NCBI RefSeq assembly: GCF_003063455.1
Contig: NZ_NESN01000003.1
Location: 62,001 to 126,000 of the forward strand
Direction: 5' to 3'
DNA: 64,000 nt
Source: Limnohabitans parvus II-B4
GTDB lineage: Bacteria > Pseudomonadota > Gammaproteobacteria > Burkholderiales > Burkholderiaceae_C
Part shown: piece by piece, positions 7,579 to 14,306 of the stretch
Numbering within the stretch: the stretch's first letter is position 1
Layout: every line of letters starts with the position of its first letter
Notes under the pieces: generated by a model
Databases searched by the model: none
Told to the model about the DNA's origin: nothing
What the model saw: only the letters and a program-made list of their open reading frames with translations
Made by a program: the position numbers and the translations under genes

Positions 7579-8571
7579 TTACGCCGCTTCTTTCAATGAG
7601 ATGCCTTCGTGCGTGGCCACCATCTGCAGTGCCTTTTCGAACAAGGCGCGCGCTGTGGCGGCCATGATGTTCAGTTGTGTGTGCAGTTCGGCGTCTTTGG
7701 GGCTTTGGTTCAGACAGTCGCGGCTGTAGTCTTCGAACCGTCCCAGCTGGCCAATGAGTTCTGCCACATGCCGGGGGCATTCGCAGAGCACCTGGCTGGG
7801 AATGTTGGCCACGCGTTGCAGAACTTCGTCCGAAAACTGGCGTGCCGGAATCGGGTTGGCGAGCTGGTCCAGTGCCCACGACGCAGCGGACAGCGGTGGG
7901 CGGGTGCTTTGGATGATGTCTATCAATGCGCTGTCGTTCAAAGGGTCTCGGTGTACCCCATAGCCTGCATGGCGCAAGCGCGAGACGGCAGCCGTTTGGC
8001 CAAATGCGTAGAGCACCACTGTTTTGCGCGCTGCGTGTTGCTGTGCCACGGCTTGAATCTGTTGTGCCGTGTGCTCATTCAGGCCATTGACCGACACCAT
8101 CAACAGATCAGGCGCTTGGTCAAGAGGGTTGCAACTGGCCGCCGCCAGATCAACCCATACCTGCTGGATGGGTAGCGGCTGCCCCCAGCCTGTTGCGCTG
8201 AATGTGTCGGATTGCAGCCGATGGGCCAAGCCCTGGCCAATCACCGCCCATGTGCCTGTGGCCTGGCCCGGCGACTCGGGTGCTTGTGCCGTGGCAAAGC
8301 CAGAACCTGTTTGCAGCAATTGCTGCAATTGCGTGCTTGAAAAACCCGCAATTTGGCTGATGCCGTGGCCTTGGCTGGTCAGCGATTTCAACAACACCGC
8401 TTTTTTCACATCGTCTTCGTTGTACAGCCTGTGCTGTCCGAGCGTGGTGATGGGCGAAAAAGCGCCGTAGCGCGTTTGCCAAACGCGCAAGGTCGGCACG
8501 GGAATGCCGCTGAGCTTGGAGACCGCACCGATGCGGTAAAGCGCCGAATTGAGCGAGTGAGGTGTGTTCAT
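7579..8571 (-). CDS. MerR-family regulator with degenerate B12-type C-terminal domain (CarH/LitR-like)
   Basis: Residues 12-65 are a MerR winged helix (YRIGAVSKLSGIPVPTLRVW, then YGAFSPITTLGQHRLYNEDDV). The C-terminal two thirds have the layout of the light-sensing CarH/LitR family: a helical bundle, then a Rossmann-like segment near PDLLMVSVNGLNEHTAQQI and VVLYAFGQTAAV. The DxHxxG cobalamin-binding motif of true B12 domains is not present, so AdoCbl sensing is doubtful. In this family members without B12 ligands act as partners of, or regulators independent from, the sensor. It heads the photolyase run and is divergent from an Rrf2 gene, which fits local regulation of photorepair genes. Confidence 0.82.
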   Translation of the reverse strand: MNTPHSLNSALYRIGAVSKLSGIPVPTLRVWQTRYGAFSPITTLGQHRLYNEDDVKKAVLLKSLTSQGHGISQIAGFSSTQLQQLLQTGSGFATAQAPESPGQATGTWAVIGQGLAHRLQSDTFSATGWGQPLPIQQVWVDLAAASCNPLDQAPDLLMVSVNGLNEHTAQQIQAVAQQHAARKTVVLYAFGQTAAVSRLRHAGYGVHRDPLNDSALIDIIQSTRPPLSAASWALDQLANPIPARQFSDEVLQRVANIPSQVLCECPRHVAELIGQLGRFEDYSRDCLNQSPKDAELHTQLNIMAATARALFEKALQMVATHEGISLKEAA

Positions 8572-8692
8572 GTTTTGTTAATGTATTGAATAGATATTTT
8601 ATGGCATAAAAGTATTTTGAAAAAATAAAATATGTTTTGAATTGATTTTTTGGATTTAAACAATACAATTGCTGTGCGAATAAGGACAAGCC
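8572..8692. promoter_or_regulatory. AT-rich divergent promoter region between merR-like and rrf2-like genes
   Basis: This 121-bp gap is much more AT-rich than anything around it. It contains inverted arms GTATTG (8583-8588) and CAATAC (8661-8666), each close to one of the two divergent starts. AAGGA at 8682-8686 is the ribosome binding site of the Rrf2 gene. The arms could be operator half-sites for the MerR or Rrf2 protein; which one binds cannot be told from sequence. Confidence 0.45.
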
Positions 8693-9187
8693 ATGATCTT
8701 GAAGAAAACAGCCAAAGCCGTCGATATCGCGGTTTTCATCACTTCTAGGGCCACCGTGAAGCCTGTCACGACTGAAGAAATTGCTTCGGGTTTGGGCCTG
8801 TCTTGCTCTTACACAGAGTCGATCCTCAAGGAGCTGCGCGAAGCCGGTCTGATCAGGGCCCACCGGGGTCCAGGTGGTGGTTATCAAATTCGCGGCAACC
8901 CTGAAGACATCACACTGTGGGATGTGGTGAAGCACTTTGAGGTGGTGCACAGCTTTGACGAGGTGTACCCGGATGACGCGCATCCGATGAAGCAGTTGGA
9001 GTCCGAAATCCAGCGGCACCTGCAAGAGGCTTTGTCTGAACAAACATTGGATGATGTGGCGGTGCCTTACATGCCACGGGATTCCCGCGTCGCGTCCATG
9101 CTGGGTCAGTTCCGTCTGAAGCCCATGCCTGCGCCGGTCATGCCCAAAGCGCCCAACTCGGTATTCCAGCTGAGCATGATGCTCTGA
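8693..9187 (+). CDS. Rrf2-family transcriptional regulator
   Basis: The 164-residue protein has the Rrf2 winged helix in residues 1-85: TEEIASGLGLSCSYTESILK is the recognition region and HRGPGGGYQI the wing. Only one cysteine (in LSCS) is seen, so the three-cysteine cluster site of IscR or NsrR is missing and an iron-sulfur sensor is unlikely. The C-terminus is Pro/Met-rich and without a recognised fold. It is divergent from the MerR-type gene across an AT-rich promoter and 111 bp upstream of phaC. Its targets are unknown; autoregulation or control of either neighbour is possible. Confidence 0.87.
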   Translation: MILKKTAKAVDIAVFITSRATVKPVTTEEIASGLGLSCSYTESILKELREAGLIRAHRGPGGGYQIRGNPEDITLWDVVKHFEVVHSFDEVYPDDAHPMKQLESEIQRHLQEALSEQTLDDVAVPYMPRDSRVASMLGQFRLKPMPAPVMPKAPNSVFQLSMML

Positions 9188-9298
9188 GCCGCGTGGCATC
9201 CGGGCATGCCTTCAAGGTATAGGTCTTAGGGTGTAGCAAAACACACCGAAAGGCCCTTGTTGGGCAGCCGCAGAGCGGCATAGCATGGTGTGGTGAAC

Positions 9299-11047
9299 AT
9301 GCCTCATCATCGCCCCCGTTCTGCCGACTCTCACCACCCAGGGCCCACGCTTGACCGTTGGGCACATGCCCAGTTGTCGCCTTTTACACGAGGGGTTTCC
9401 ACGGCCTCCTTGCGCATGGCGTTTGACGACTGGGTGACACATTTGTCCATAAACCCGGCTGAGCAACTCACATTGTTTCAACTGGCCTTGCAAAGCGTGC
9501 AGCAGGGGCTCAACTACGCCGTTCAATCGCAAAGAAACGACTGCAAGCCCTGCATCGAACCCATGGTGCACGACACCCGTTTCACGCATGCTGGTTGGCA
9601 GCAATGGCCGTTCAACGCGATCAGCCAGTCGTTTTTGTTGACGCAACAGTGGTGGCAAGACGCGACGATGGGTGTGAGGGGCGTTTCGCCGCACCACGAA
9701 GCCGTGGTCAACTTCACGGCCAGACAGTGTCTGGACATGCTGTCCCCAGCCAATTTTGTGCTGACCAACCCCGAAGTGCTGGAGCGCACCCAGAAAACCA
9801 TGGGGGCCAATTTGCGGCAAGGTTTTCAAAATTGGGTCGAAGACCTCCAGCGCTTGCAATCGGGTGCTGCGACCAAAGGGGCCGAACTTTATGAGGTGGG
9901 ACGCCATCTGGCCGTGACGCCGGGGCAGGTCATTTACCGCAACCACCTGATCGAGTTGATTCAGTACACACCCACCACGCAGCAGGTGAGACCCGAGCCA
10001 GTGTTGATCGTGCCCTCATGGATCATGAAGTACTACATCCTCGACTTGTCGCCGCACAACTCACTGATCAAATACTTGGTCGATCAAGGGCACACTGTGT
10101 TTGCCATGTCTTGGGCTAACCCCACCGCCGATGACCGAGACTTGGACATGGACGACTACTTGCGCATGGGCATCATGGACGCGCTGGAGGTGGTGTGCGC
10201 GGTGGTGCCCAGACTCAAAGTGCACGCTGTGGGCTATTGCCTGGGCGGAACGCTGCTGGCCATCGCTGCAGCGGCCATGGCCAGAGAGGCCGATGACCGC
10301 CTGGCCAGCATGACACTGATCGCCGCCCAAACCGATTTCACCGAGCCGGGTGAGTTGGAACTTTTCATAGACGACAGCCAGGTGGCCCATCTGGAGGACA
10401 TCATGTGGGACCGGGGTTATCTGGACAGTGCGCAGATGGCGGGCGCGTTCCAATGGATGAACTCCAACGACCTCATCTGGTCGCGACTGCTCAAGAATTA
10501 TTTGCTGGGAGAACGCACGCCGTTCAGTGACTTGATGGCTTGGAATGCCGATGGCACACGTTTGCCTTACCGCATGCACACCCAATATTTGCACCGCATG
10601 TTTTTGAAAAACGATTTGGCCAGTGGCCGCTACCCCGTCAATGGCAAGCCGGTGGCCTTGACCGATGTTCAATGCCCGATTTACGGCATTGGCACAGTGC
10701 GTGACCATGTTGCACCTTGGCGCTCGGTGCACAAATTACACCTGCTGACCCATGTGGACACCACTTTTTTGTTGACATCAGGGGGGCACAATGTGGGCAT
10801 TGTCAATCCGCCAGGGTTGCCGGGGCGAAGTTATCAGGTGTTGACCCGCAGGCACGATGGCCCGTATCTCGATCCTGAAGCCTGGCTGCAAGCTGCAGTC
10901 CGCCATGAAGGCTCTTGGTGGCCGCATTGGCTGGCGTGGTTGAAAGCCCATTCGGGCGAAGTGGGGCCTTTGCCTGCCATGGGCGCACCCGACATGGGCT
11001 TGTCTCCCATGGACGATGCACCGGGTCAGTATGTGTTGCAAAAATGA
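9299..11047 (+). CDS. phaC: Class I poly(3-hydroxyalkanoate) synthase
   Basis: The enzyme polymerises hydroxyacyl-CoA into PHA granules. From the ATG at 9299 it is 582 residues, the normal class I length; a GTG at 9290 would add three. The lipase-like box GYCLGG places the nucleophile at C314. D469 in GTVRDHVAPW and H497 in SGGHNVGI complete the triad. The N-terminal DUF3141/PhaC_N region precedes the alpha/beta-hydrolase core. No phaA or phaB follows, only a small DUF2789 gene, so monomer supply must come from elsewhere. This gives the cell a carbon store beside the polyphosphate genes downstream. Confidence 0.95.
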   Translation: MPHHRPRSADSHHPGPTLDRWAHAQLSPFTRGVSTASLRMAFDDWVTHLSINPAEQLTLFQLALQSVQQGLNYAVQSQRNDCKPCIEPMVHDTRFTHAGWQQWPFNAISQSFLLTQQWWQDATMGVRGVSPHHEAVVNFTARQCLDMLSPANFVLTNPEVLERTQKTMGANLRQGFQNWVEDLQRLQSGAATKGAELYEVGRHLAVTPGQVIYRNHLIELIQYTPTTQQVRPEPVLIVPSWIMKYYILDLSPHNSLIKYLVDQGHTVFAMSWANPTADDRDLDMDDYLRMGIMDALEVVCAVVPRLKVHAVGYCLGGTLLAIAAAAMAREADDRLASMTLIAAQTDFTEPGELELFIDDSQVAHLEDIMWDRGYLDSAQMAGAFQWMNSNDLIWSRLLKNYLLGERTPFSDLMAWNADGTRLPYRMHTQYLHRMFLKNDLASGRYPVNGKPVALTDVQCPIYGIGTVRDHVAPWRSVHKLHLLTHVDTTFLLTSGGHNVGIVNPPGLPGRSYQVLTRRHDGPYLDPEAWLQAAVRHEGSWWPHWLAWLKAHSGEVGPLPAMGAPDMGLSPMDDAPGQYVLQK

Positions 11048-11059
11048 AGGGTTGATGCC

Positions 11060-11296
11060 ATGGACACTCCTCACCATCCATTTCATGAACTGTTTGCGCA
11101 ACTGGGCTTGCCTTGTGATGGGTTGAGCATTGCGGCGTTTATCAAAACGCACACGCCACTGGCAGCTGACATTGCACTGCCCGATGCCGATTTTTGGACC
11201 TCGGCCCAAGCGGATTTTTTGCGTGAGAAATTGCTGGAAGATGCCGACTGGGCCAATCGCATCGACCAGTTGAGTGAGGCGCTGCGGGCCATCTGA
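11060..11296 (+). CDS. DUF2789 family protein
   Basis: The 78-residue protein matches the pattern of DUF2789: HELFAQLGLP at the start, then FIKTHTPL, DADFWTSAQADFL and DADWANRIDQLSEAL. It is small, acidic and cytosolic with no membrane segment. The gene starts 12 bp after phaC and is probably co-transcribed, but no function is established for the family. A GC-rich inverted repeat (AGCGC/GCGCT) sits just after its stop but lacks a T-run. Confidence 0.85.
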   Translation: MDTPHHPFHELFAQLGLPCDGLSIAAFIKTHTPLAADIALPDADFWTSAQADFLREKLLEDADWANRIDQLSEALRAI

Positions 11297-11371
11297 GTCG
11301 CTTTTGAATGGGAGCGCGTTGGCGCTAGCACTCCCTGCATACGTTGCAGGTGACACGAAATATTCATACAG

Positions 11372-11389
11372 CAGACTTTTTCCTGTCAT
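11372..11389 (+). promoter_or_regulatory. Weak PhoB half-site pair before the lipid-remodelling genes
   Basis: A perfect Pho half-site CTGTCAT lies at 11383-11389. A poor one (CAGACTT, 4 of 7) is at the required 11-bp distance upstream. Unlike the ppk and ppx boxes, no good -10 hexamer follows 10 bp later. The site is 45 bp before the olsB-like start, and the gene itself has a strong AAGGAG (11421-11426). Treat it as a candidate only. Confidence 0.3.
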
Positions 11390-11434
11390 TGCTTTTGGGG
11401 ACCATGGTGGCATGGATCACAAGGAGTTGTTGCC

Positions 11435-12280
11435 ATGAAAGAGTTGCCAAATCCCACTTTTGCGCTATCGCCCGTGTATTTTCCCAGGGGGTCACTTCAT
11501 CCAGGGCCAGCCAACCCCAATGTGGATTTTCTGCCTCGGCGTGTGCAAAGCACCATTCAAGTGGCTTGGGCGAAGCATCAGGATGAAGTTCGGGAGGCAC
11601 AGCAACTGAGGTATTCGGTCTTCGCGACCGAGATGGGCGCAAGACTGCCCAAGACCTTGCCCGGTCATGACATCGATTTGTTCGATGACTACTGCGAGCA
11701 TCTGCTGGTTCGTGACACCTTGCGCGGGCAGGTGATTGGCACTTACAGGGTGCTCACGCCCGCACAAGCCAAGCGTGCCGGCAGCACTTACAGCGACACC
11801 GAATTTGATTTGACCCGTTTGCGTGATCTGCGCAAACGCATGGTGGAGCTGGGCCGCAGCTGTGTCCATGCCGAGCACCGGCATGGCGGCGTGATCATGG
11901 CTTTGTGGGGCGCCTTGTTTGAGTTCATGGACCGCAACCGCCTGGACACCATGATCGGCTGCGCCAGCATTCCCATGCTCCACAACGGCGTGGTCACGGG
12001 CGACGCTGCTGCCAGCATCTGGCACCAGCTTCGTGAGACACACCTGGCCAATATTCAATACCATGTTCGCCCACGCTTGCCTTTGCCTGTGGACGAGCTG
12101 GGCCATGGTGTGCAGATCGATCCGCCTGCGCTCATCAAAGGCTATTTGAGGCTGGGGGCCAAGGTCTTGGGCGCACCGGCATGGGACCCTGACTTCAATA
12201 CGGCCGACTTGCCCATGATGATGCGCACAGCAGATTTGCCTGCCCGGTACCGCAGGCATTTTTCGATGGGCGTGCCATGA
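11435..12280 (+). CDS. olsB: GNAT-fold acyltransferase, OlsB-like (L-ornithine N-acyltransferase family)
   Basis: The 281-residue protein fits the OlsB/hemolysin-like acyltransferase family, which moves 3-hydroxyacyl chains from ACP to ornithine to make lyso-ornithine lipid at the inner membrane. Visible landmarks are QQLRYSVFATEMGARL near the N-terminus, DDYCEHLLVRD, VELGRSCVHAEHR and LWGALFEFM. The start is supported by AAGGAG 8 nt upstream. It overlaps the next gene by 4 bp and heads a three-gene unit with a phosphoesterase and a glycosyltransferase, which supports a lipid role. No olsA-type O-acyltransferase follows, so the final acylation would need a gene elsewhere. Confidence 0.78.
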   Translation: MKELPNPTFALSPVYFPRGSLHPGPANPNVDFLPRRVQSTIQVAWAKHQDEVREAQQLRYSVFATEMGARLPKTLPGHDIDLFDDYCEHLLVRDTLRGQVIGTYRVLTPAQAKRAGSTYSDTEFDLTRLRDLRKRMVELGRSCVHAEHRHGGVIMALWGALFEFMDRNRLDTMIGCASIPMLHNGVVTGDAAASIWHQLRETHLANIQYHVRPRLPLPVDELGHGVQIDPPALIKGYLRLGAKVLGAPAWDPDFNTADLPMMMRTADLPARYRRHFSMGVP

Positions 12281-13197
12281 CGTCGCCGCTTGGGCCACTG
12301 CAAAAAAGCCCCCTGTTCAAGACCTCTTATGAGGGTTGGGACGAGACCTTGGTGGGGGAGCCACTGGGTGTCGTGGGGCGAATCCTGCCCCACGATGAAG
12401 AAGCATCGCCTGCAGACCCTCAACGGTTGCGGGCGGTTTTCATTTCAGACCTGCACATCGGGACACCGGGGTTTCAGGCCGAAGCCTTGCTCGACTTTTT
12501 GCGGCACCACCCCAGCGATGTGTTGTATCTGGTGGGCGACATTGTGGATGGCTGGCAGTTGCGCAGGCGCTGGTTCTGGCCACAAAGCCACAACGATGTG
12601 GTGCAAAAACTGTTGCGTAGGGCCCGCAAAGGGTGTCGCGTGATTTATGTGCCGGGCAACCATGATGAGTTCGCCAGGCATTTTGTGGGTCACGCATTTG
12701 GTGGTGTGGAGGTGATGCACGAAGCGGCCCACACCACCGCCAAGGGCCTCAAGCTGTGGGTGGTGCATGGTGACCATTTCGATGGTGTGATCCAGTGTGC
12801 CAAGTGGCTGGCCTATGTGGGTGACTGGTTGTATGAGCTGACCCTCAAGATCAATCGGCACTTGAACAGTTTCAGGGCCCGAATCGGACTGGAATATTGG
12901 TCTTTGTCAGCCTACCTCAAGCTGAAGGTCAAAAAGGCGGTCAACTTCATCAGTGATTTTGAGGTGGCTGTCTCGCACGAAGCCAAGCGCCGGGGCTTTG
13001 ACGGCGTGGTGTGCGGGCACATTCACCATGCTGAAATTCGCGAAGTGAATGGCACTTTGTATTGCAACGATGGCGATTGGGTGGAAAGCCGAACCGCTTT
13101 GGTGGAACACCCTGATGGCCGGCTGGAGATCATCCACTGGGGTGGCCAGGCGGTGGTGCTCAGCCGTGCGCCTGTGGCTGCGGTGGTGCCTGTATGA
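12277..13197 (+). CDS. Metallophosphoesterase of the PlcP/LpxH-like group
   Basis: The 306-residue calcineurin-like hydrolase shows all metal motifs in order: FISDLHIG, GDIVDGW, PGNHDE, HGDHFD and GHIHH. Families of this type include LpxH-like UDP-2,3-diacylglucosamine hydrolases and PlcP, a phospholipase C that strips phosphate from phospholipids during phosphate starvation. It overlaps both neighbours by 4 bp, and the downstream gene is a GT4 glycosyltransferase, the arrangement described for plcP-agt in phosphate-starved marine and soil bacteria. The ppk and pst neighbourhood argues for the PlcP reading over lipid A synthesis. That choice is inference from context. Confidence 0.75.
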   Translation: MTSPLGPLQKSPLFKTSYEGWDETLVGEPLGVVGRILPHDEEASPADPQRLRAVFISDLHIGTPGFQAEALLDFLRHHPSDVLYLVGDIVDGWQLRRRWFWPQSHNDVVQKLLRRARKGCRVIYVPGNHDEFARHFVGHAFGGVEVMHEAAHTTAKGLKLWVVHGDHFDGVIQCAKWLAYVGDWLYELTLKINRHLNSFRARIGLEYWSLSAYLKLKVKKAVNFISDFEVAVSHEAKRRGFDGVVCGHIHHAEIREVNGTLYCNDGDWVESRTALVEHPDGRLEIIHWGGQAVVLSRAPVAAVVPV

Positions 13198-14261
13198 AGC
13201 TGGCACTCATCACCGATGCCTGGCACCCCCAGGTCAATGGCGTGGTCACCACCTTGCATGAGTTGGTGCAAGCCATGGGCCCATGGGGCGTGGATGTGTC
13301 GGTCATGCACCCGGGCCTTTTCAAGAATCGAAGCTGTCCCGGTTATGCGGGCATTGATCTGGCCGTGCGCCCCTATAAAGCGCTGGCCGCGATGCTGGAT
13401 GCGCTGCAGCCGGATGCGGTGCACATTGCCACTGAAGGCCCTTTGGGTTGGGCTGCACGCAAGCATTGCCTGAAAAGGGGGTGGAAATTCACCACCGCAT
13501 TTCACACCAAATTTCCTGAAATCCTCAAGGCCGCGTTGCGTGTGCCTTTGTTCCTGGGCTACGGCTTGTTTCGCCATTTCCACCGCCCGTCTTCGGGGGT
13601 GATGGTGCCCACGCAAGGGGTGTTGAACATGCTGGAAAGCCGGGGATTCAAGTCGCTCAAGCCTTGGACACACGGTGTTGACCTGGATTTGTTTGACCAC
13701 CACGCTTTGCCCCTGGACATCCCCGAATTACAGGGGCACCCGAGACCGTACACCTTGTTCGTGGGACGTGTTTCTTACGAGAAAAACATCGATGCTTTTT
13801 TGGACTTGACGCTGGAAGGCACGCGCATTGTCTGCGGCGTCGGTCCGCTGGAGGCGCAGCTCAAGGCGCGGTATCCGGACGTGGTATGGATGGGCGTGTT
13901 GCCACGCGATCAGCTGGCCAAGGTGTATGCGGCTGCCGACGTGTTTGTCTTTCCTTCGCGCAACGAGACTTTTGGCTTGGTCATGTTGGAAGCCATGGCG
14001 TGCGGCACCCCGGTGGCGGCGTTTCCGGTGGATGGGCCCTTGCAAGTGCTGGGTGATGCGGATGGGCAAATGATGGGCGGTGAGTTGTCCGAGGATTTGA
14101 ATGCGGCGGTTTTGAAGTGCCTTTCGATTCACCGCGCAGAGCCGCGTCAGCGTGCCGAGGCGTTTGGTTGGCCCAAAACGGTAGAACTGTTCGTGTCGCA
14201 TCTGGTGCCTGCATCTGGCGCGAGTACTGGTTTGCGGTTCATGAAGATGTCATTAAATTGA
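13194..14261 (+). CDS. GT4-family glycosyltransferase, candidate glycolipid synthase (Agt-like)
   Basis: This 355-residue GT-B enzyme starts with ITDAWHPQVNGVVTTL, the acceptor-side loop of the GDP-mannose/UDP-sugar GT4 group. It carries the donor motif E-x7-E in NETFGLVMLEAMACGTP. Such enzymes add sugars to diacylglycerol or to phosphatidyl-myo-inositol. Its start overlaps the phosphoesterase stop, so diacylglycerol released by the previous enzyme could be its acceptor. The stop codon lies inside the PhoB box of ppk, so the unit sits directly beside a phosphate-controlled promoter. Sugar donor and acceptor are not determinable from sequence. Confidence 0.8.
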   Translation: MKLALITDAWHPQVNGVVTTLHELVQAMGPWGVDVSVMHPGLFKNRSCPGYAGIDLAVRPYKALAAMLDALQPDAVHIATEGPLGWAARKHCLKRGWKFTTAFHTKFPEILKAALRVPLFLGYGLFRHFHRPSSGVMVPTQGVLNMLESRGFKSLKPWTHGVDLDLFDHHALPLDIPELQGHPRPYTLFVGRVSYEKNIDAFLDLTLEGTRIVCGVGPLEAQLKARYPDVVWMGVLPRDQLAKVYAAADVFVFPSRNETFGLVMLEAMACGTPVAAFPVDGPLQVLGDADGQMMGGELSEDLNAAVLKCLSIHRAEPRQRAEAFGWPKTVELFVSHLVPASGASTGLRFMKMSLN

Positions 14262-14280
14262 CACGGTGGCTTCCTAGAAT
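14247..14280 (+). promoter_or_regulatory. PhoB-dependent promoter of ppk
   Basis: ATGTCATTAAATTGACAC (14247-14264) holds two Pho half-sites 11 bp apart (6/7 and 4/7 to CTGTCAT). A 10-bp spacer and TAGAAT (14275-14280, 5/6 to TATAAT) follow. The box replaces the -35 element, as in classical PhoB promoters. The start codon of ppk is 26 bp downstream of the -10. The box overlaps the stop codon of the preceding glycosyltransferase gene. Confidence 0.75.
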
Positions 14281-14306
14281 GATTTTTCAATTCATTACAC
14301 AGTGCC

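Noticed and set aside
11297..11340. A GC-rich inverted repeat after the DUF2789 gene as terminator
   Set aside because: The stem is short and interrupted and no T-run follows.
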